A DNA stretch of 64,000 bases from NCBI GenBank assembly GCA_903902915.1, contig CAIUWR010000045.1, positions 1 to 64,000 of the forward strand. Direction: 5' to 3'. Positions within the stretch are counted from its first letter, which is position 1. The number at the start of each line of letters is the position of its first letter. The translations under genes were made by a program, and so were the position numbers. The stretch comes from an uncultured Hyphomicrobiales bacterium (lineage in GTDB: Bacteria > Pseudomonadota > Alphaproteobacteria > Rhizobiales > Beijerinckiaceae). The notes under the pieces were generated by a model that saw nothing but the letters and a program-made list of their open reading frames with translations, searched no databases and was not told the origin of the DNA. Below, piece by piece: positions 60,378 to 64,000 of this stretch.

Positions 60378-61418
60378 TCAGCGACCCTTTCCTGAGTTTG
60401 CGGGCAAAGCCGCCAGGGCGACGAGGTCGGCGTCTAGGCCGCGGGCGGGCGCTTGCGTGCGCTGGCCCGTGCGCAGCTTGGCCGAACGGGCGCGCGGATT
60501 GCGCGCAAGCTCCTGCGCGCCAGCGATGACGGGCTGCTTGCCCACCATGTCGAACGTTGCGGGCGGGGGCACTGGCTCGCCGGGCAGGAGACGCGAGCGC
60601 GCCTGGCCACGGCCGGAGCGGGCCGCGAAGAACTGCTTCACGATGCGGTCCTCAAGCGAATGGAAGGTGACCACCGCCAGGCGGCCGCCGTCCTTGAGGA
60701 TCTCCTCGGCGCCCGCCAGCGCACGCACCAGTTCGCCGAGCTCATCGTTGACCGCGATGCGCAGGCCCTGAAAGCTGCGGGTGGCGGGATGGATTTCCGT
60801 CGGCTTGTGGGGCACGAGGCGGCCAATCAGTTCGGCCAGCGGACGGGTGGTGAGGAAGGGCTTGGCGACGCGGTCAGCCACGATGGCGCGGGCGATGCGG
60901 CGCGCCATCCGCTCTTCGCCATAATAATAGAAGATGTCCGCCAGCTCTTCCTCGCTGGCTTCGTTCACGATGTCGGCGGCGCTACGTCCGGCCTGCTCCA
61001 TGCGCATGTCGAGCGGGCCATCCTGACGGAAGGAGAAGCCGCGCGCAGCCTCGTCGAGCTGCATGGAGGAGACGCCGATATCAAGCGTCACGCCGTCCAG
61101 CGGCGCAAAACCCGTGCGCCGGGCGACCTCGGCCAGATCGCCGAAGCGCGCCTGCTCGATGCGCAGCCGTCCGGCGGCTTCGCTGACCAGCGGCGCAGCG
61201 CCAGCGATGGCGTCGGGATCGCGATCAAGGCCAAGGACGCGGACCTGGGGGGTCGCAAGGAGCGCCCGCGCGTAGCCGCCCGCGCCAAAGGTGCCGTCGA
61301 GGAAGGCGCCGCCTTCATGGGGGGCGAGCGCTGTGAGCACCTCGTCCAGGAGCACAGGAATGTGCCGGGCAGGTCCGCCTGCGGCGAGATCCTTGTCATC
61401 GCCGCCGCCCGATTTCAT
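60378..61418 (-). CDS. rsmH: 16S rRNA (cytosine1402-N4) methyltransferase
   Basis: RsmH (MraW) methylates C1402 of 16S rRNA. The 346-residue protein shows [36 protein letters not shown] (SAM-binding), [34 protein letters not shown] and [16 protein letters not shown] 61418 overlaps the mraZ stop as ATGA. The open frame extends to 62021 but that part is mraZ sequence in another frame. Confidence 0.97.
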   Translation of the reverse strand: MKSGGGDDKDLAAGGPARHIPVLLDEVLTALAPHEGGAFLDGTFGAGGYARALLATPQVRVLGLDRDPDAIAGAAPLVSEAAGRLRIEQARFGDLAEVARRTGFAPLDGVTLDIGVSSMQLDEAARGFSFRQDGPLDMRMEQAGRSAADIVNEASEEELADIFYYYGEERMARRIARAIVADRVAKPFLTTRPLAELIGRLVPHKPTEIHPATRSFQGLRIAVNDELGELVRALAGAEEILKDGGRLAVVTFHSLEDRIVKQFFAARSGRGQARSRLLPGEPVPPPATFDMVGKQPVIAGAQELARNPRARSAKLRTGQRTQAPARGLDADLVALAALPANSGKGR

Positions 61419-61900
61419 TCCCGTGCTCCTCGAGGATGCGGCGCGTCGGCCGCATGTCTGGCGCTGAGTTGCTTCCGCAGGTCGCGCACCCGGTTTCTGG
61501 CCTCCACCAGATGCGCACGGAACCGCCCAGGCTCCCAGATTTGAAATTTCTGACCCAGACCCACGAAAGTCACCTCCCCGGTGAGCCCCGCATAGGCCTT
61601 CAACCGCTCCGTCAGGATGACCCGGCCCTCCGGATCCACCTTCAACACCTCGCTGGCGCCGAGCAGCGCCGTCGAGAACGCATCGCGCTCCTCCGAAAAG
61701 GGAGAGAGCCTCTCCAGCAACTCGTCGATCTCCCGCAGCAGCCCATGGCCGCCGCAGTCGAGCGCCTCCGCCTCGAGAGAGGGATGGACGTACAGCCCCT
61801 CGAATCCATCGCGCCCCAGAACGCCCCGAAAGGACGCTGGTATCGACACCCGGCCCTTCGCATCGAGCCGGCTGGTGACATGGGAGACGAAACGATCCAA
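61415..61900 (-). CDS. mraZ: Transcriptional regulator MraZ
   Basis: MraZ is an AbrB-like DNA-binding protein that forms rings and controls its own dcw operon. The 161-residue protein has two SpoVT-AbrB-like halves. The first includes [23 protein letters not shown] (DxKGR motif) and the second [21 protein letters not shown]. The C-terminal tail is longer than that of E. coli MraZ. It is the first gene of the cluster and lies 101 bp from its presumed operator. Confidence 0.96.
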   Translation of the reverse strand: MDRFVSHVTSRLDAKGRVSIPASFRGVLGRDGFEGLYVHPSLEAEALDCGGHGLLREIDELLERLSPFSEERDAFSTALLGASEVLKVDPEGRVILTERLKAYAGLTGEVTFVGLGQKFQIWEPGRFRAHLVEARNRVRDLRKQLSARHAADAPHPRGARE

Positions 61901-62245
61901 GCGACAAACTCACCCGGCGAGCCACCATGGCCAGCCCATATCCTGCGCACGCCGTTGGAAAACGGCGCGATTGCGACGCTGACGCGGACACAACTCTGAA
62001 CGGGATGATGTGGGATAACATGGGATTTTATGGGCGTCAACGCATTGATGAGTCGAAACGGGACAGGCCCGCGCTGTCGACGATTAGAGATTGTTAGTGT
62101 TAAGGAATGGTTCAGATCTGGGGCCGCGGGCAGAATATCCCCTGCGCTGACAAGGAAATGACAGCGTTCGGTTGCCTCTCGCCCGCACCATGATAGGTCT
62201 GGGGCCCATACGGCTCGAACCCTCACGCTGGGACCAGAATCAGAC
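61901..62245. other. Control region between mraZ and opgC-like gene
   Basis: 345 bp between divergent genes. It holds the MraZ boxes and promoter (62001-62040). The rest (61901-62000 and 62041-62245) contains the mraZ leader and an AT-richer stretch near 62080-62110, with no gene seen. The opgC-like gene must start within the right part; I see no strong promoter for it. Confidence 0.6.
62001..62040 (-). promoter_or_regulatory. MraZ operator overlapping the dcw promoter
   Basis: On the plus strand four boxes at 62001, 62011, 62021 and 62031 read CGGGA, TGGGA, TGGGA, TGGGC, each followed by five other bases. This is the TGGGN-N5 repeat known for MraZ, with an exact 10-bp period. On the minus strand TTGACG (62035-62040), 17 bases, then TATCCC (62012-62017) makes a promoter that the boxes cover from -35 to the start point near 62005. 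That layout fits autorepression. Confidence 0.8.
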
Positions 62246-63328
62246 ATGCGCGGCCCGAACGAAATTGATTTCTGGCGGGGATTCGCGCTCCTCACGATCT
62301 TCATTGATCATGTCCCCGGGCTTTTCTTCGAAAATTACACGATGCGGCACTTTGGCGTTTCGGACGCCGCCGAACTCTTCGTCTTTCTGGCTGGCTGGTC
62401 CATGCGGTTGCTCGTGGACAGCAAAAAGGGGCGGATGGGCCTGCCCAACGCCATCATGCGGCTTGAAACCCGCGCCCTGACGATCTTCTTCGCCCAGCTC
62501 ATCATTACCCAGATGGCGCTCGCCCTTACGGCGGCGGGAGCGATTCTGCTCGAAAACCCGCTTTTCCTCGAATGGAACAACGCCGCCGCCGCTTTCGAGG
62601 ATCCCCTTGAGACGCAAGTGGCCATCGTCATGCTGAGCCATCAGCTCGGCTTCTTCGATATCCTGCCCCTCTATGTCGTCATCATAGCGGGGGCGCCGCT
62701 GTGGGTGATCAGCGACCGCATCTGGAAATGGTTGCCGCTCCTCCTGTCGATGACCCTTTACGCCACAGTCCTGTGGACCGGCATCAATTTGCCGACCTGG
62801 CCGGTGGAAGGGCGCTGGTATTTCAATCCCTTGGCCTGGCAGGCCGTGTTTGTGCTGGGCTTCATGCTGGCCGACTCCAAAGGGCCTGCAGCCGCGCTGC
62901 GCCGCCACAGGGGCAAGCTGCGCTGGCTGGGGCTCGCAGGCGTGGCGGCGGGGGTGGCCGTGGGCGTGAGCGACTACTCTCCCGATCCGCTGATGGTCCC
63001 GGACCCCAAGCTCTTCTTCATGTTCGACAAAACCTTCGTGACGCCTGCCCGGATCTTCCATCTGCTGGCGCTGGTGGCTCTCTTCAATGGTCTCTATCGC
63101 CACATCCATTACTGGATGCGCCCTGCGGCGCTGTTCCTGTCCATGCTCGGGCGCAACTCGCTCTATGTCTTTTGCGTCGGCTCGCTGGTGGCGCTGACCT
63201 CTCAATTCGGTCGCTACGTCATGGAGGGGAGTATCCTCGTCGACACAGCAGTGGTACTGATGGGGGCGACATGCATGGGCGTCACCGCCTGGGTCGTCGA
63301 GTGGAGGGGGCGTAGCCGCGCATCATGA
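62246..63328 (+). CDS. OpgC-domain membrane acyltransferase
   Basis: A 360-residue protein with about ten membrane helices. The N-terminal RGPNEIDFWRGFALLTIFIDHVPG and ELFVFLAGWSMRLL segments match the OpgC family. OpgC proteins succinylate osmoregulated periplasmic glucans; other family members add acyl groups to other envelope sugars, so the acceptor is open. The stop codon overlaps the ATG of the next gene as ATGA, so the SGNH hydrolase is a co-translated partner. Confidence 0.85.
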   Translation: MRGPNEIDFWRGFALLTIFIDHVPGLFFENYTMRHFGVSDAAELFVFLAGWSMRLLVDSKKGRMGLPNAIMRLETRALTIFFAQLIITQMALALTAAGAILLENPLFLEWNNAAAAFEDPLETQVAIVMLSHQLGFFDILPLYVVIIAGAPLWVISDRIWKWLPLLLSMTLYATVLWTGINLPTWPVEGRWYFNPLAWQAVFVLGFMLADSKGPAAALRRHRGKLRWLGLAGVAAGVAVGVSDYSPDPLMVPDPKLFFMFDKTFVTPARIFHLLALVALFNGLYRHIHYWMRPAALFLSMLGRNSLYVFCVGSLVALTSQFGRYVMEGSILVDTAVVLMGATCMGVTAWVVEWRGRSRAS

Positions 63329-64000
63329 GGAGCTTCGCAGCCACCTTGCTGATGGTGATCGCTTGCTGGCCCGCAAGCGCTCAGACCGGACCGCCGCCAC
63401 TGAGCCCGCAATGCGAGGCGCCCGGCGCCGACATCTCGACGACGGCCCCCCTGCCCCATCTCGCCGAAAGGCTCGAGAAGGGCGGCAGCCTGCGCATCCT
63501 GGCGATCGGATCCTCCTCGACCTATGGCGTTGGCGCGTCCTCGCGGCGCAAGGCCTATCCCGCCCAGCTGCGCGGCATCCTCGAAGCGACCTTGAAGGGG
63601 ACGGAAGCGGTCATCACCAACAGGGGCGTATCGGGAGAGGTGGCGCAAACCACAGCGGACCGTCTGCGCACCGAAGTGGCGCTGGAAAAGCCGGACGTCG
63701 TCCTCTGGCAGCTCGGCACCAATGACGCGCTGTCCCGCGTCAAGCCCGAAGACTTCGAGCGGACGGTCAGCTCCACCCTTGAATGGCTGAAGAGCAACAA
63801 CATCGACGTGGTGCTCGTCGGCCTCCAATACACGCCGCAATTCGCCCGCGATGATAACTATTTCGCGATTCGGGAGGCCCTGCGGCGCGTCGCCGCCGCA
63901 CAGAACGTGCTTTATGTGCGCCGCTACGACGCCATGCAGTTCATCGCCCGCACGAATCCCAACGCGGTCGAAATGGCGACGGACGGGCTGCACCTGAACG
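63325..64000 (+). CDS. SGNH/GDSL-family hydrolase, partial
   Basis: The window end cuts this gene after 225 codons. The signal peptide MRSFAATLLMVIACWPASAQ is followed by the SGNH blocks: block I ILAIGSSSTYG (nucleophile Ser), block II GVSGE, block III LGTNDALS (Asn), and block V DGLHLN (Asp-His) at the very edge. Nearly the whole domain is present. Coupled by ATGA overlap to the OpgC-like gene, it may remove or transfer acyl groups that the membrane enzyme handles; that link is inferred from position. Confidence 0.85.
   Translation, partial: MRSFAATLLMVIACWPASAQTGPPPLSPQCEAPGADISTTAPLPHLAERLEKGGSLRILAIGSSSTYGVGASSRRKAYPAQLRGILEATLKGTEAVITNRGVSGEVAQTTADRLRTEVALEKPDVVLWQLGTNDALSRVKPEDFERTVSSTLEWLKSNNIDVVLVGLQYTPQFARDDNYFAIREALRRVAAAQNVLYVRRYDAMQFIARTNPNAVEMATDGLHLN

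Overview
The window is a high-GC chromosome segment from an alphaproteobacterium, most likely of the order Hyphomicrobiales (Rhizobiales). Supporting evidence: the alphaproteobacterial two-piece tmRNA with a tag ending in Ala-Ala, the alpha-type SspB, the order mraZ-rsmH-ftsL-ftsI-murE-murF-mraY-murD-ftsW-murG-murC-murB-ddl-ftsQ-ftsA-ftsZ-lpxC-bamD-recN-ligA, a long-tailed FtsZ, and small families typical of the group (DUF4169, RHH). I cannot name the genus from sequence alone.

Left edge (1-255): an AT-rich stretch (about 30% GC over the first 80 bases) runs into the 3' part of a tRNA-Lys(CUU), which still has its own intrinsic terminator. This looks like the distal attachment site of an element integrated to the left. 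A SnoaL-like gene follows.

881-4620 (minus): the branched-chain amino-acid genes ilvI-ilvH-ilvC. They are preceded by a complete transcription attenuator: a 17-codon leader peptide with consecutive Leu-Ile-Val-Val codons, a competing pairing and a terminator. ilvC has its own promoter-like sequence. Next come miaA, serB, a methyltransferase, a DegP-type protease, hflC-hflK, folA-thyA and a CPBP membrane protease.

13645-17882: a metabolic patch with two converging Bug-type solute-binding proteins, a TauD/TfdA dioxygenase and a luciferase-like flavin monooxygenase. 17978-19464: permuted ssrA (tmRNA), immediately followed by sspB, whose product delivers tmRNA-tagged proteins to ClpXP, then two small genes. 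19458-28115: a giant AsmA-like protein, a UvrD/PcrA helicase, a membrane protein, DUF924 and an FAD-linked dehydrogenase. 28354-32424: a Cys-rich exported peptide and a probable envelope-glycan module (UGM-like flavoprotein, GtrA, polytopic membrane protein). 32467-36842: prmA, an M24 aminopeptidase and a lower-GC GH79-like lipoprotein.

36947-61900 (all minus, about 25 kb): DNA ligase, recN, bamD and lpxC, then the whole division and cell wall (dcw) cluster, transcribed from mraZ toward ligA. Most junctions are 4-base stop/start overlaps. Upstream of mraZ four 10-bp-spaced MraZ boxes lie directly over a sigma70-like promoter. To the right, on the plus strand, are an OpgC-like acyltransferase and an SGNH hydrolase cut by the window end.

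The most informative non-coding finds are the ilv attenuator, the ssrA-sspB pairing with a non-encoded terminal A in the CCA end, the MraZ operator, the tRNA-Lys attachment scar, and three separate palindromic elements in intergenic gaps.
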